Source: Actinomadura macrotermitis
GTDB lineage: Bacteria > Actinomycetota > Actinomycetes > Streptosporangiales > Streptosporangiaceae
Assembly (NCBI RefSeq): GCF_009604375.1
Contig: NZ_WEGH01000003.1
Location: forward strand, 806,001-870,000
DNA length: 64,000 bases
Direction: 5' to 3'
Shown: piece by piece, positions 1-8,004 of the stretch
Layout: every line of letters begins with the position of its first letter
How positions within the stretch are numbered: the stretch's first letter is position 1
Notes under the pieces: generated by a model
The model's input: the letters and a program-made list of their open reading frames with translations, nothing else
The model's database searches: none
What the model was told of the DNA's origin: nothing
Position numbers and translations under genes: made by a program

Positions 1-195
1 GCGGCTACGCCGTAAGCATGAAAGAAATGCGGCGCACCGGACCGGCAATCCTGACTTAGACGCCGGCGGAATGCCGTGGGTTTACCGGCGACCACTTGCG
101 GCCAGCGCGCGGTCTGCGGCGGTCAATTGACTGGACATGGTGCCGGTGCGGGGTGACGGTCAAGAGGGTGCTGGTAATACGGACGGGGGTCCTTC
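1..195. other. left edge, no complete gene
   Basis: The third + frame runs open from the window edge to a TAG at 57-59 and could be the last 18 codons of an upstream gene, but this is too short to identify. The rest is leader for the histidine kinase that starts at 196. No hairpin or clear promoter was recognised. Confidence 0.3.
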
Positions 196-909
196 ATGAT
201 CCACGGGCAGAACCGGTCGTCCCCGGTGACCGCGCCGGCCGGGCCGGCCGAGGGGCCCGGGCCGGCGGACCCGCTGTGGCGGCGGCGGCTGCGGCACGAC
301 ATCCGGCACGAGCTCGGCACGATCATCATGCTGGCCTCCGCGGTGGCCGTCGCCGACGACATCGGCGCGGGCAGCCGCGCCCGCATCGAGCAGCTGCTCG
401 GCGAGACCCGCTGGCTGGACCACCTGCTGCGCCGCCTGGACGACGGCGCCGGCGACGACCCCCCGCTGCCGGGCCCCGAACGGCTGCGGGTGGACGGCCT
501 CACCGCCGAGGTCGTCACCGGCATGCGGCTGGCCACCCCGCACCAGGTCTGCTTCGACGGCGCCGAGGCGTGGGCGCACATGGACGCCGTCGCGCTGTGG
601 CGGGCGCTGCGCAACGTGCTGGACAACGCCTGCCGCGTCGCCGCGGGCCGGGTGGACGTGCGGGTCGGCGTCGAGCGCGGCTGGGTCGTCATCCAGGTCG
701 ACGACGACGGCCCCGGCTTCGGCCGCGCCGGCGGCGGGGACGCGCCGCGCGGCCTGGCCTCCCTCGGCCTCGGCATCGTGCACGACCTGATCTCGGGCTT
801 CGGCGGCAGCCTGGAGATCCGGACCTGTGAGATGGGCGGCGCCCGGGTGCGGATGCTGCTGCCCTCCGCGCCCCCCGTGGCGGCCGACGACTGGCGGCCC
901 CATCCATGA
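196..909 (+). CDS. cytosolic sensor histidine kinase lacking a sensor domain
   Basis: A 237-residue kinase core. The phosphoacceptor box RHELGTI lies at residues 37-43 (His38), the N box LRNVLDNACR at about 138-147, the G1 box DDDGPGFG at 169-176, and a G2-like LGLGIVHDLISGFGG near 190-204. There is no transmembrane segment or sensor module, so it probably reads a cytosolic partner. Its stop lies 10 bases before the response regulator start, so the two form an operon and a cognate pair. The family autophosphorylates on His and passes phosphate to a response regulator; the signal cannot be told from sequence. Confidence 0.85.
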   Translation: MIHGQNRSSPVTAPAGPAEGPGPADPLWRRRLRHDIRHELGTIIMLASAVAVADDIGAGSRARIEQLLGETRWLDHLLRRLDDGAGDDPPLPGPERLRVDGLTAEVVTGMRLATPHQVCFDGAEAWAHMDAVALWRALRNVLDNACRVAAGRVDVRVGVERGWVVIQVDDDGPGFGRAGGGDAPRGLASLGLGIVHDLISGFGGSLEIRTCEMGGARVRMLLPSAPPVAADDWRPHP

Positions 910-919
910 GGGCCGATCC

Positions 920-1573
920 ATGAGGGTCATCGTGTGCGACGACCACGCGGTGTTCGCCGACTCGCTGTCGCTGGTGCTCGCCGACGCCGGGCACGTGGTG
1001 GTGGGGGTCGTCTACTCCCCCGCGGACGCGCTGCCGGTGCTGCGCGCGCGCCAGGCCGACGTGTGCCTGATCGACCTGCACTTCCCGGCGGGCACCGCGC
1101 TGGAGTGGATGCCGCGGCTGCGCGCCGCCGCACCCGCCACCCGGTTCGTGGTGCTGACCGGTTTCCTGGAGCAGCCGGTGCTGAGCGCCGGGCTCGCGCT
1201 CGGCGTGCGCGGGTTCGCGCACAAGGGCCAGCAGGCCCGCGACATCCTCGGCGTGCTGGGGCGGGTGGCGGCGGGCGAGGTCGTGGTGGACCAGGCGGTG
1301 CGGCACGGCGGCGACGGCGCCCGGCCGCGCAGCCAGGCGCAGCGGGTGGCGCGCTTCCTCACCCCGCGCGAGCGCGAGGTGCTGACCCGGCTGGCCCGCG
1401 GCGAGTCCACCCAGGCGCTCGCCAAGTCGATGGGGGTGACCCGCAGCACCGCGCGCAGCCATGTGCAGAGCGTGCTCAGCAAGCTCGGCGTGCACTCCCA
1501 GCGCGAGGCGGTCATCGAGGCGGCCCGGCACGGCCTGGTCAGCGTGGAGACCGGGGAATGGCTCGCGGGCTGA
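920..1573 (+). CDS. NarL/FixJ-type response regulator
   Basis: 217 residues starting MRVIVCDDHA. The receiver domain has acidic residues D7/D8 and the phosphoacceptor D52 in LIDLHFP; the switch Lys is in the segment FAHKGQQ. The C-terminal LuxR-type helix-turn-helix runs from about 143 to 205 (LTPREREVLTRLARGES, then RSTARSHVQSVLSKLGV). It follows the kinase at 196-909 and is its likely partner. The ATG at 920 gives the canonical receiver start; the frame is open further upstream, but that would overlap the kinase. The targets are unknown, although the P450 and esterase genes lie just downstream. Confidence 0.88.
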   Translation: MRVIVCDDHAVFADSLSLVLADAGHVVVGVVYSPADALPVLRARQADVCLIDLHFPAGTALEWMPRLRAAAPATRFVVLTGFLEQPVLSAGLALGVRGFAHKGQQARDILGVLGRVAAGEVVVDQAVRHGGDGARPRSQAQRVARFLTPREREVLTRLARGESTQALAKSMGVTRSTARSHVQSVLSKLGVHSQREAVIEAARHGLVSVETGEWLAG

Positions 1574-1662
1574 CCCCCGGCACGATGAAAACGGCCTCTT
1601 TCGGACATTCCGGATGACCGTCCGGTCGGCTACCGTCCGGCATGGGAGTGGAGGAGGTTCCC

Positions 1663-2544
1663 ATGCCTCAACGGCGAGGCGAAGCGGCGCCCGTCACCGA
1701 CGCCGACGCGCTGCGTTCCCCTGAGACCTACGCGCGGGGCGTCCCCTACGAACGCCTGGACCGGCTGCGCGCGCGCACGCCCGTCGTCTGGACGAACGCG
1801 CGGGGCGGCGAGCCGGGCGCCTGGGCGGTGCTGCGTTACGCCGACGTCCGGCGCGCGCTGGAGCACTCCGAGCTGTTCGTGCCGGAACCCGGCGCGCCCC
1901 TGCACGGCCCGACCGCCGGCCAGGAGCGCGGGCACGCCGCCGAGGACGACCCCGGCGCCGCGCCGCTCCTGTTCGACATGGACCCGCCCGACCTGGTCGG
2001 CCGCATCGGCGGCGAGAGCGTGGACTTCGTCACCGAGATCGCCGCCGGGCTGCCCGAGACGCTGCGCAACACCCTCGCCGGCGGCCTGTGGGCGCTGCTG
2101 CGCAACCCGGCCGAGCACGAGCGGCTGCGGGACCGCCCGGCGCTGCTGGACGCCGCGGTGGAGGAGGCGCTGCGCTGGTGGACGCCGGTGATGCGGGTGG
2201 CCCGGACGGTCCGCCGCGCCACCTCGCTCGGCGGCGTCCCGCTGCTGGCCGGCGAGCGCGTCGCGCTGTGGCTGACGGCCGCCGACCACGACGAGGAGGC
2301 CTTCCCCGACCCCGGCCGGTACCTGCCGGAGCGGTTCGCCGGCGGGGAGGCGCCCCCGCAACTGGCCTTCGGGGCCGGCGCGCGGGCCTGCCTCGGCGGG
2401 CGGCTCGCCCGCGTCCATCTGCGGGCCCTCATGGCCTCCCTCCTGGAGCGTCCGGGACGCCCGGAAACAGCGGGAGAGCCGGTATTGTTGCGTTCCAGCG
2501 CGCGCCACGGCTTCGCGCGGCTGCCGATCCGCTGGACCGGATGA
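1663..2544 (+). CDS. cytochrome P450 with a large internal deletion
   Basis: 293 residues, against about 400 for bacterial P450s. Present: the substrate-side N-terminus, the C-helix start MDPPDL (106-111), ExxR (E168-R171), PERF (222-225) and the heme loop FGAGARACLGG with Cys243. Missing: the residues after MDPPDL that normally include a heme-propionate Arg, and everything between the E-helix region VDFVTEIAAGLP (120-131) and the second half of the I-helix, ETLRNTLAGG (132-141). The oxygen-activating AGxET is therefore reduced to LPET. The frame is intact, so the protein may be made, but monooxygenase activity is doubtful. The start at ATG 1663 is chosen because GGAGGAGG lies at 1650-1656; ATG 1642 has no such site. 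Confidence 0.75.
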   Translation: MPQRRGEAAPVTDADALRSPETYARGVPYERLDRLRARTPVVWTNARGGEPGAWAVLRYADVRRALEHSELFVPEPGAPLHGPTAGQERGHAAEDDPGAAPLLFDMDPPDLVGRIGGESVDFVTEIAAGLPETLRNTLAGGLWALLRNPAEHERLRDRPALLDAAVEEALRWWTPVMRVARTVRRATSLGGVPLLAGERVALWLTAADHDEEAFPDPGRYLPERFAGGEAPPQLAFGAGARACLGGRLARVHLRALMASLLERPGRPETAGEPVLLRSSARHGFARLPIRWTG

Positions 2545-2738
2545 ACGGCGCCGCCGACCGCCCCGTACGCCATGGCGGAAGCGGGTTCCGGCACCTCCAT
2601 CATGGCGGCGGCACCCCGCCCATTACGATCTTGTGCGATTCCTGAACGTTCGCTGGAACTCTTCCGCGTACTGCAAGAGTTGTTCTTTGCGCGTCCGGCC
2701 TTCGGGGGTCTGGGCCAGGACAGATAGGGGCTTGGTAC

Positions 2739-3884
2739 GTGGAACTGACGAGCTCGGGGCTGCTCGGCCTGCTCGTGGTGGTCACGCTCGGCTGCCTCGC
2801 GGCCACGATCTGGATATGGCCGAAGCTCTCCCGGGGCGGCCCGATCGCGCTGGCGCTGCGCGCCGCGCTGATCCTGGGCGGCCAGCTCGCCATCGTGCTG
2901 ACCCTGCTGACCGCGGTGAACTCCTACTACCTGTTCTTCGGCTCCTGGCGCGACCTGCTGAGCGCGGCCGGCGGCAAGGCGCAGTCCAAGGTCACCAAGC
3001 TGCCACCGGTCACCCCCCACGCCGCCGCCACCTCCCAGGTGGTGCGCAGGCCCGCCACCGGGCTCGGGCCGGGCCGCAAGGGCAAGCACGCCGACGCCCG
3101 GGACGGCCGGATCGAGCACCTGGAGATCACCGGGGTGCGCACCGGGATCACCGCCGAGGCCTACGTCTACCTGCCGGCGCAGTACTTCCAGCCGCAGTTC
3201 GCGAACCGGCGGCTGCCGGTGGCGATCTTCATCGCGGGCTATCCCGCGGCCGACCGGCTGACCTGGATCGACAAGGGCCACCTGCCCGAGGAGGCCGCCG
3301 CCGCGACCGCGGCCGGCCAGGCCCAGCCGATGATCTACGTGATGATGCGGCCGACGGTGCAGGACGGCTGGGACACCGAGTGCGCCGACGTGCCCGGCGG
3401 CCCGAAGGTGGAGACCTTCTTCGCCCAGGACGTCCCCGAGGCGATCGCGGCGAACTACCGCACCCCCTACTCCCGCAAGGGCTGGGGCCTGGCCGGCTAC
3501 TCCACCGGCGGCTACTGCGCGGCCAAGCTCGCGATGCTGCACTCCGACCGGTTCGCCGCCGCCGCCAACATGGCCGGCCACTTCCACGCGCTGCTGGACC
3601 GCACCACCCGCGACCTGTACGGGGGCAGCGCGGAGCTGCGCCGCGCCAGCAACCTCATCTGGCGGCTGCGCAACCTGCCGCAGCCGCCGGTGTCGCTGCT
3701 GGTCGCCTCGGCCGACAAGGGCGAGAAGACCTTCCCCTCCGCGCAGCGGTTCATGGCCGCGGCCCGGCCGCCGCTGGTGGTCGACAAGGTGCTGCTGCCG
3801 ACCGGCGGCCACAACTTCAAGACGTTCCGCAAGTACATCCCGCCGACGATCCGGTGGCTGAGCGCCCACCTCCAAGGGGAATGA
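2739..3884 (+). CDS. membrane-anchored esterase-fold alpha/beta hydrolase
   Basis: 381 residues. Two hydrophobic helices (about 7-28 and 38-62) anchor it and a long linker leads to an alpha/beta-hydrolase domain (about 125-381) of the esterase D/antigen-85-like class. The nucleophile elbow GYSTGG gives Ser255; His358 in the GGHNF segment and Asp326 in the SADKG segment complete a plausible triad. The start is GTG 2739, 8 bases after an AGGGG. It is the first gene of a tandem pair, one base from a paralogue. The substrate is unknown; related actinomycete proteins act on the outer face of the membrane. Confidence 0.75.
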   Translation: MELTSSGLLGLLVVVTLGCLAATIWIWPKLSRGGPIALALRAALILGGQLAIVLTLLTAVNSYYLFFGSWRDLLSAAGGKAQSKVTKLPPVTPHAAATSQVVRRPATGLGPGRKGKHADARDGRIEHLEITGVRTGITAEAYVYLPAQYFQPQFANRRLPVAIFIAGYPAADRLTWIDKGHLPEEAAAATAAGQAQPMIYVMMRPTVQDGWDTECADVPGGPKVETFFAQDVPEAIAANYRTPYSRKGWGLAGYSTGGYCAAKLAMLHSDRFAAAANMAGHFHALLDRTTRDLYGGSAELRRASNLIWRLRNLPQPPVSLLVASADKGEKTFPSAQRFMAAARPPLVVDKVLLPTGGHNFKTFRKYIPPTIRWLSAHLQGE

Positions 3885-3885
3885 C

Positions 3886-5133
3886 ATGGAGCCGACGAAC
3901 TGGACCTTCCTCGGTCTGGTCTGCATCGCGGCGGCGGTCTCGTTCCTCGCGGCGGTGCTGTTCTGGCCCCGGGTCGCCGGGCGCGGCCCGAAGCACCTGG
4001 CGGCCCGCACGGTCCTGCTCGGCGTCTGCCAGCTCGCGATGACGACCGCGATCGTCCTGGTCACCAACAAGTACTTCGTGTTCTACGCCAGCTGGTCCGA
4101 CCTGCTCGACAACGGCAAGTCCAACGTCCAGGTCAAGCAGGTCCAGACCCAGCGCGGCAAGGAGGCCACCCCGACCGGGCTGGTGCACCGCACCACCACC
4201 GACCTCGGGCCGAAGCGCAGGGACCAGAAGCACGACCCGCAGAAGGACGGCCGCGTCGACCGCCTCCAGATGCGCGGCCCCCGCTCCGGCCTGGACGCCG
4301 AGGCCTACGTCTACCTGCCGCCGCAGTACTTCCAGCCGCAGTTCGCGCACAAGCGGCTGCCGGTGGTGATGCTGCTGTCGGGCGGCCCGTCCGACGACAA
4401 GCTGGCCTGGATCAGGCAGGCGCACCTGCCCGAGGACATCGCCAAGACCGTCGCGGCGGGCCGGGCGCAGCCGGTCGTGTACGTGATGACGCGGTCGGCC
4501 AAGGCGCTGACCCAGCCCGCGCAGCCCCCCGCCGGCGCGGGCGCCGGGGTCGGCCTGCCCAAGCACGCCGCCGCCGCGGGCGTCGCACCGCGCCCGCAGA
4601 CCTGCCTGAACCTGCCCGGCCGCTCGTTCGGGCAGGCCGAGGACCTCTACACCCAGGACCTGCCGGAGGCCGTCGGCGACCTGTACCGGGTGGCGCAGTC
4701 CCGCAAGGGCTGGGCGGTCGGCGGGTTCGGCACGAGCGGGCAGTGCGCGGTGCGGTTCGCGATGCTGCACTCCGACCGGTTCGCCGCGGGCGCCAGCGTG
4801 AACGGCCTGTTCGACCTGCCCGGCCCCGTCGTGGACGGCCCGCCCGGCGGCCCGAAGGGCGATCTGTACGGCCGCAGCAAGGTGTTCCAGCAGGACAACG
4901 ACCTGCTGTGGCGGCTGGAGCACCTGCCGCCGCCGCCGGTGTCGCTGCTGGTCGCGGCGGGCCAGGACAGCGGCCGCCCGGCCCAGCAGGCCGACCGGAT
5001 CGCCGCGCTGACCCGGCCGCCGCTGAACGCCGAGAAGCTGCTGGTGCCGGGCGCGCCGGCCGACCTGAAGTCCTGGCGGCACCGGCTCCCCGAGGTGCTC
5101 GGCTGGCTCGCCGCCCGCGTCGCCCCGCAGTGA
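3886..5133 (+). CDS. esterase-fold paralogue without a catalytic triad (likely pseudoenzyme)
   Basis: 415 residues, clearly a duplicate of the preceding gene: the same two N-terminal helices, the AEAYVYLP and QYFQPQFA blocks and the SRKGW and AMLHSDRF blocks. Aligned on KGW...CA...AMLHSDRF, the nucleophile elbow GYSTGG becomes GFGTSG, so Ser255 of the partner is Gly282 here. The catalytic His is replaced by Ala392 (APADLK), and the Asp position is Gln. An insert of about 40 residues (around 208-248, Pro/Ala/Gly-rich) precedes the elbow. Translationally coupled to the active copy (1-base gap), it may be a structural or regulatory partner. Loss of activity is inferred from the missing residues. 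Confidence 0.75.
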   Translation: MEPTNWTFLGLVCIAAAVSFLAAVLFWPRVAGRGPKHLAARTVLLGVCQLAMTTAIVLVTNKYFVFYASWSDLLDNGKSNVQVKQVQTQRGKEATPTGLVHRTTTDLGPKRRDQKHDPQKDGRVDRLQMRGPRSGLDAEAYVYLPPQYFQPQFAHKRLPVVMLLSGGPSDDKLAWIRQAHLPEDIAKTVAAGRAQPVVYVMTRSAKALTQPAQPPAGAGAGVGLPKHAAAAGVAPRPQTCLNLPGRSFGQAEDLYTQDLPEAVGDLYRVAQSRKGWAVGGFGTSGQCAVRFAMLHSDRFAAGASVNGLFDLPGPVVDGPPGGPKGDLYGRSKVFQQDNDLLWRLEHLPPPPVSLLVAAGQDSGRPAQQADRIAALTRPPLNAEKLLVPGAPADLKSWRHRLPEVLGWLAARVAPQ

Positions 5134-5165
5134 CCCCCGCCCTGGTGACCTGCGGCGACGGCGTA

Positions 5166-5202
5166 CGCCCGGCGGAGTAGAGGTGATCACTCCCGCCGGG
5201 CG
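5166..5202 (+). terminator. hairpin terminator after the esterase pair
   Basis: Arms CGCCCGGCGGAGT (5166-5178) and ACTCCCGCCGGGCG (5189-5202) pair with a single bulged C and a 10-base loop. It lies between the esterase stop (5133) and the next kinase start (5239). There is no U-tract, as is common in high-GC actinomycetes. Confidence 0.6.
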
Positions 5203-5238
5203 ACGCCGCGCGCCGCGCCGGTGGCCTAGCGTTCGAGG

Positions 5239-6501
5239 GTGAGCACTTCGCCGTCGCCGGCCGCCGCGCGCTGGCACCTGCCGCTGCCGTCGGCGTGGCC
5301 CGTGTGGGTCGCGCCGGCGCTGCTGGTGTTCGTCCAGGTCAGCGGGTCGATGGGGGCGCAGGACAGCCACCACGGGTGGGAGAGCGAGCAGACGCGGGTC
5401 CGCCACCAGAAGCCGCTCGACGAGTACGCGTTCGCGCTGCTGGTCGCCGGGCCGCTCCTGCTGCTGCTGCGCCGCCGCTACCCGCGCTTCACGCTGACGG
5501 CCGAAGGCGTCGTCACCGCCCTGTACTTCCTGCGCGCCTACACCTACGGCCCGGCGGCGTTCTCCGCCGGGGTCGCGATCATCGCGGCGGTGACCGCCGG
5601 GCACCGGCTGTTCGCCTGGGCCGGCACGCTCGGCGCGATCTCCGCCTACCTGGCGGGCACCGCCCTGTACGGGCTGCCGCCGGAGCTGCGCGGCGACCCG
5701 CACCGGCTGTTCCCGGTGGAGCGGCCGGGGCTGGACGGCACCGTCTTCCTCATCGGCTGGGCGCTGCTCGCGCTCGTCGGCGCCGAGCTGATCCGGGCGC
5801 GGCGGCAGCGCGCCGAGGCCGCCGCGCGCACCCGCGCCGAGGCCGAGCGGCGGCAGGCGACCGAGGAGCGGCTGCGGATGGCGCGCGAGCTGCACGACGT
5901 GCTCGCGCACAACATCTCCATGATCAACGTGCGGGCCGGGGTGGCGCTGCACCTGCTGTCCGACGACGCCGCCGGCGACGCCGCGGCGGCCGAGGCGCGC
6001 GACGCGCTCGCCGCGATCAAGGTGGCCAGCAAGGAGGCGCTCAGCGAGATGCGGTCGGTGATCGGGGCGCTGCGCGCCGACGGCGAGCAGGCCCCGCGCT
6101 CGCCCACCGCCGGGCTGGACCGGCTGCCCGAGCTGCTGGAACGCGCCCGCGCCGCCGGGCTGGCCGTGCACTGCGAGGTCAGCGGCGAGGAGCGGCCGCT
6201 GCCCGCGGGCGCCGACCTGGCCGCGTTCCGGATCGTCCAGGAGTCGCTGACGAACGTGACCCGGCACGCGGGCCCGGGGCCGGTGCGCGTGCGGGTCCGC
6301 ATCGTCCACGGCGACCACGACGTCACCGTGCGGGTCGACGACGACGGCCGCGGCGCGCCCCTGCTGTCCGATACCGGCGGCGCGGGCATCCGCGGCATGC
6401 GCGAGCGCGCCACCGCGCTCGGCGGCACGTTCGACGCCGGGCCCCGCGCGGGCGGCGGCTTCCGCGTCCGCGCCACCCTTCCGCTCGACGGGGAGTCCTG
6501 A
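5239..6501 (+). CDS. NarL-type sensor histidine kinase, membrane-bound
   Basis: 420 residues. The N-terminal half has about five to six hydrophobic segments (about 17-37, 63-78, 90-104, 107-120, 125-144, 166-183), then a coiled linker rich in Ala/Arg/Glu. The HisKA_3 box ARELHDVLAHNIS carries His219, and the C-terminal ATPase domain has ESLTNVTRHAG, VDDDGRG and GIRGMRERA. The start is GTG 5239. The stop overlaps the response regulator ATG by one base, so the two are co-translated. The signal is unknown; a short loop and the membrane core are the only sensing parts. Confidence 0.88.
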   Translation: MSTSPSPAAARWHLPLPSAWPVWVAPALLVFVQVSGSMGAQDSHHGWESEQTRVRHQKPLDEYAFALLVAGPLLLLLRRRYPRFTLTAEGVVTALYFLRAYTYGPAAFSAGVAIIAAVTAGHRLFAWAGTLGAISAYLAGTALYGLPPELRGDPHRLFPVERPGLDGTVFLIGWALLALVGAELIRARRQRAEAAARTRAEAERRQATEERLRMARELHDVLAHNISMINVRAGVALHLLSDDAAGDAAAAEARDALAAIKVASKEALSEMRSVIGALRADGEQAPRSPTAGLDRLPELLERARAAGLAVHCEVSGEERPLPAGADLAAFRIVQESLTNVTRHAGPGPVRVRVRIVHGDHDVTVRVDDDGRGAPLLSDTGGAGIRGMRERATALGGTFDAGPRAGGGFRVRATLPLDGES

Positions 6502-7166
6502 TGATCAGAGTGCTGCTGGCCGACGACCAGATCCTGGTGCGGGCCGGGTTCCGCGCGCTGCTGGACGCCCAGTCCGACATCGAGGTCGTCGGCGAGGCCG
6601 GCGACGGCGCGGAGGCGGTCGAGGCCGCCGGGCGGCTGCGCCCCGACGTCATCTTGATGGACATCCGGATGCCCGGCCTGGACGGCCTGGCCGCCACCCG
6701 CCGCATCGCCGGCGACGAGCGCCTGGCCGGCGTGCGCATCGTCATCCTCACCACCTTCGAGCTGGACGAGTACGTCTTCGAGGCGCTGCGCGGCGGTGCG
6801 AGCGGGTTCCTGGTCAAGGACACCGAGCCGGTCGAGCTGATCCACGCGGTGCGCGCGGTCGCGGGCGGCGACGCGCTGCTGTCGCCCGGGGTGACCCGGC
6901 GGCTGATCGCCGAGTTCGCGGCGCGCGCCAAGGAGCCGGCGCCCTCGCCCAGGCTGAACGCGCTCACCGAGCGCGAGCGGGAGGTGATGACCCTCGTCGG
7001 GCAGGGACTGTCCAACGAGGAGATCGCGGCCGCGCTGGTGGTCAGCCCGGCCACCGCCAAGACGCACGTGAGCCGCACCATGATCAAACTGGGTGCGCGG
7101 GACCGCGCCCAGCTGGTGGTGTTCGCCTACGAGTCGGGGCTGGTCAAGCCGGGCTGGACCGGCTGA
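6501..7166 (+). CDS. NarL-type response regulator
   Basis: 221 residues beginning MIRVLLADDQ. The receiver has D8/D9, phosphoacceptor D54 (LMDIRMPG), the conserved Thr in ILTTFE and the Lys in FLVKDTEP. The C-terminal LuxR-type helix-turn-helix has LTEREREVMTLVGQGLSNEEI and the recognition segment ATAKTHVSRTMIKLGARDR. It is the partner of the kinase at 5239-6501 and shares its message. Targets cannot be deduced, but the 26-bp palindrome just downstream and the DUF6230/DUF6114 unit are the nearest candidates. Confidence 0.9.
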   Translation: MIRVLLADDQILVRAGFRALLDAQSDIEVVGEAGDGAEAVEAAGRLRPDVILMDIRMPGLDGLAATRRIAGDERLAGVRIVILTTFELDEYVFEALRGGASGFLVKDTEPVELIHAVRAVAGGDALLSPGVTRRLIAEFAARAKEPAPSPRLNALTEREREVMTLVGQGLSNEEIAAALVVSPATAKTHVSRTMIKLGARDRAQLVVFAYESGLVKPGWTG

Positions 7167-7207
7167 GTCGGCCCCGTTCGCACCGGCCGTTCTGATCACT
7201 GTGCGTA

Positions 7208-7233
7208 GCTGATTTCGGACGTCCGAAATCAGC
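7208..7233. repeat. perfect 26-bp palindrome
   Basis: GCTGATTTCGGAC (7208-7220) is followed with no spacer by its exact reverse complement (7221-7233). It lies 41 bases after the response regulator stop. As RNA it would fold into a long stem with a tetraloop and could end the two-component transcript; as DNA it could be an operator. It is less GC-rich than the surrounding terminators. Confidence 0.7.
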
Positions 7234-7346
7234 CCTATTGACGATCTTTCAAATAGATCCGCAGGTCAGCGACCGGATTCTTTACCTTCCGGAACTCTGT
7301 TTTGGTTTGGTGCAAGTAAGTACTTGAGGGTAACTTGCCACTGTTC

Positions 7347-7373
7347 GTCACGTACGTGACTGGCGTCACCAGT
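7347..7373. promoter_or_regulatory. tandem dyads upstream of the DUF6230 gene
   Basis: GTCACGTACGTGAC (7347-7360) is a perfect 14-bp palindrome, and ACTGG-cgtca-CCAGT (7359-7373) follows directly. Both lie 37-63 bases before the ATG at 7410, where a repressor or activator site is expected. No adjacent dedicated regulator gene is present apart from the upstream two-component system. Confidence 0.5.
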
Positions 7374-7409
7374 GTCCGGTTCTCCGGTCTGTCCCCCAGG
7401 GAGCACAGC

Positions 7410-7997
7410 ATGAGCGACTCCACCCAGGCCGTCGGCCGGGTCCGCTGGAAGCGGTTCGCCGCCATCGCCGCCCCCGCCGCGCTCGGCGCCGGCGCGCTGG
7501 TCTTCATGACCGCCCAGGGCGCGATCGCCTCCTCCTTCGCCGTCTCCGGCGGCAGCTTCAAGGTCAGCGCGGACTCGCTGCACGGGCAGGGCTTCGTCCA
7601 GTACGGCGGCGCCGACGAGTCCAAGGACGGCAAGCGGCACCCGGTGCAGATCTCGGGGATCCAGCACGCCACCATCCGCAACATGTGCCAGTCGGTGAAG
7701 GTCGGGCCGCTGACGCTGCGCCTCACCGCCGGCACCGGCAAGGACCCGGTGACCGCCACCGACCTGGTGCTGGACGTCGAGCAGCTCGACGCCGACGCGG
7801 TCTTCAAGAACATCGAGATCGGCCGCGACGCCTCGGAGCTGAACCGCGCCGGGGGCATCAAGGGCCCGGCCGGCATGTTCGGCCAGCAGGCCGAGAGCGT
7901 CGACCTCACCCACGTCAGGCAGGTCGCCTGGGCGACCACCGCCGGCACCTTCAAGCTGAAGAACCTCAGCATGAAGCTCGGCGACGAGTGCTTCTGA
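7410..7997 (+). CDS. DUF6230 family exported protein
   Basis: 195 residues. A twin-basic N-terminus (RVRWKRF) and a single hydrophobic segment (about 17-42, ending AIASSFAVSGG) look like a signal anchor or signal peptide, followed by a beta-rich domain with the motif DSLHGQGFVQYGG. This matches the actinomycete DUF6230 family, whose function is unknown. The start at ATG 7410 is supported by CAGGGAG about 8 bases upstream. It lies 7 bases before the DUF6114 gene, the usual partner of this family, so the two probably act together in the cell envelope. Confidence 0.75.
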   Translation: MSDSTQAVGRVRWKRFAAIAAPAALGAGALVFMTAQGAIASSFAVSGGSFKVSADSLHGQGFVQYGGADESKDGKRHPVQISGIQHATIRNMCQSVKVGPLTLRLTAGTGKDPVTATDLVLDVEQLDADAVFKNIEIGRDASELNRAGGIKGPAGMFGQQAESVDLTHVRQVAWATTAGTFKLKNLSMKLGDECF

Positions 7998-8004
7998 GAG
8001 CCGC

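Noticed and set aside
1836..4070. 744-codon minus-strand frame over the P450 and esterase genes
   Set aside because: No motifs, biased composition, and the plus strand holds recognisable proteins with ribosome sites.
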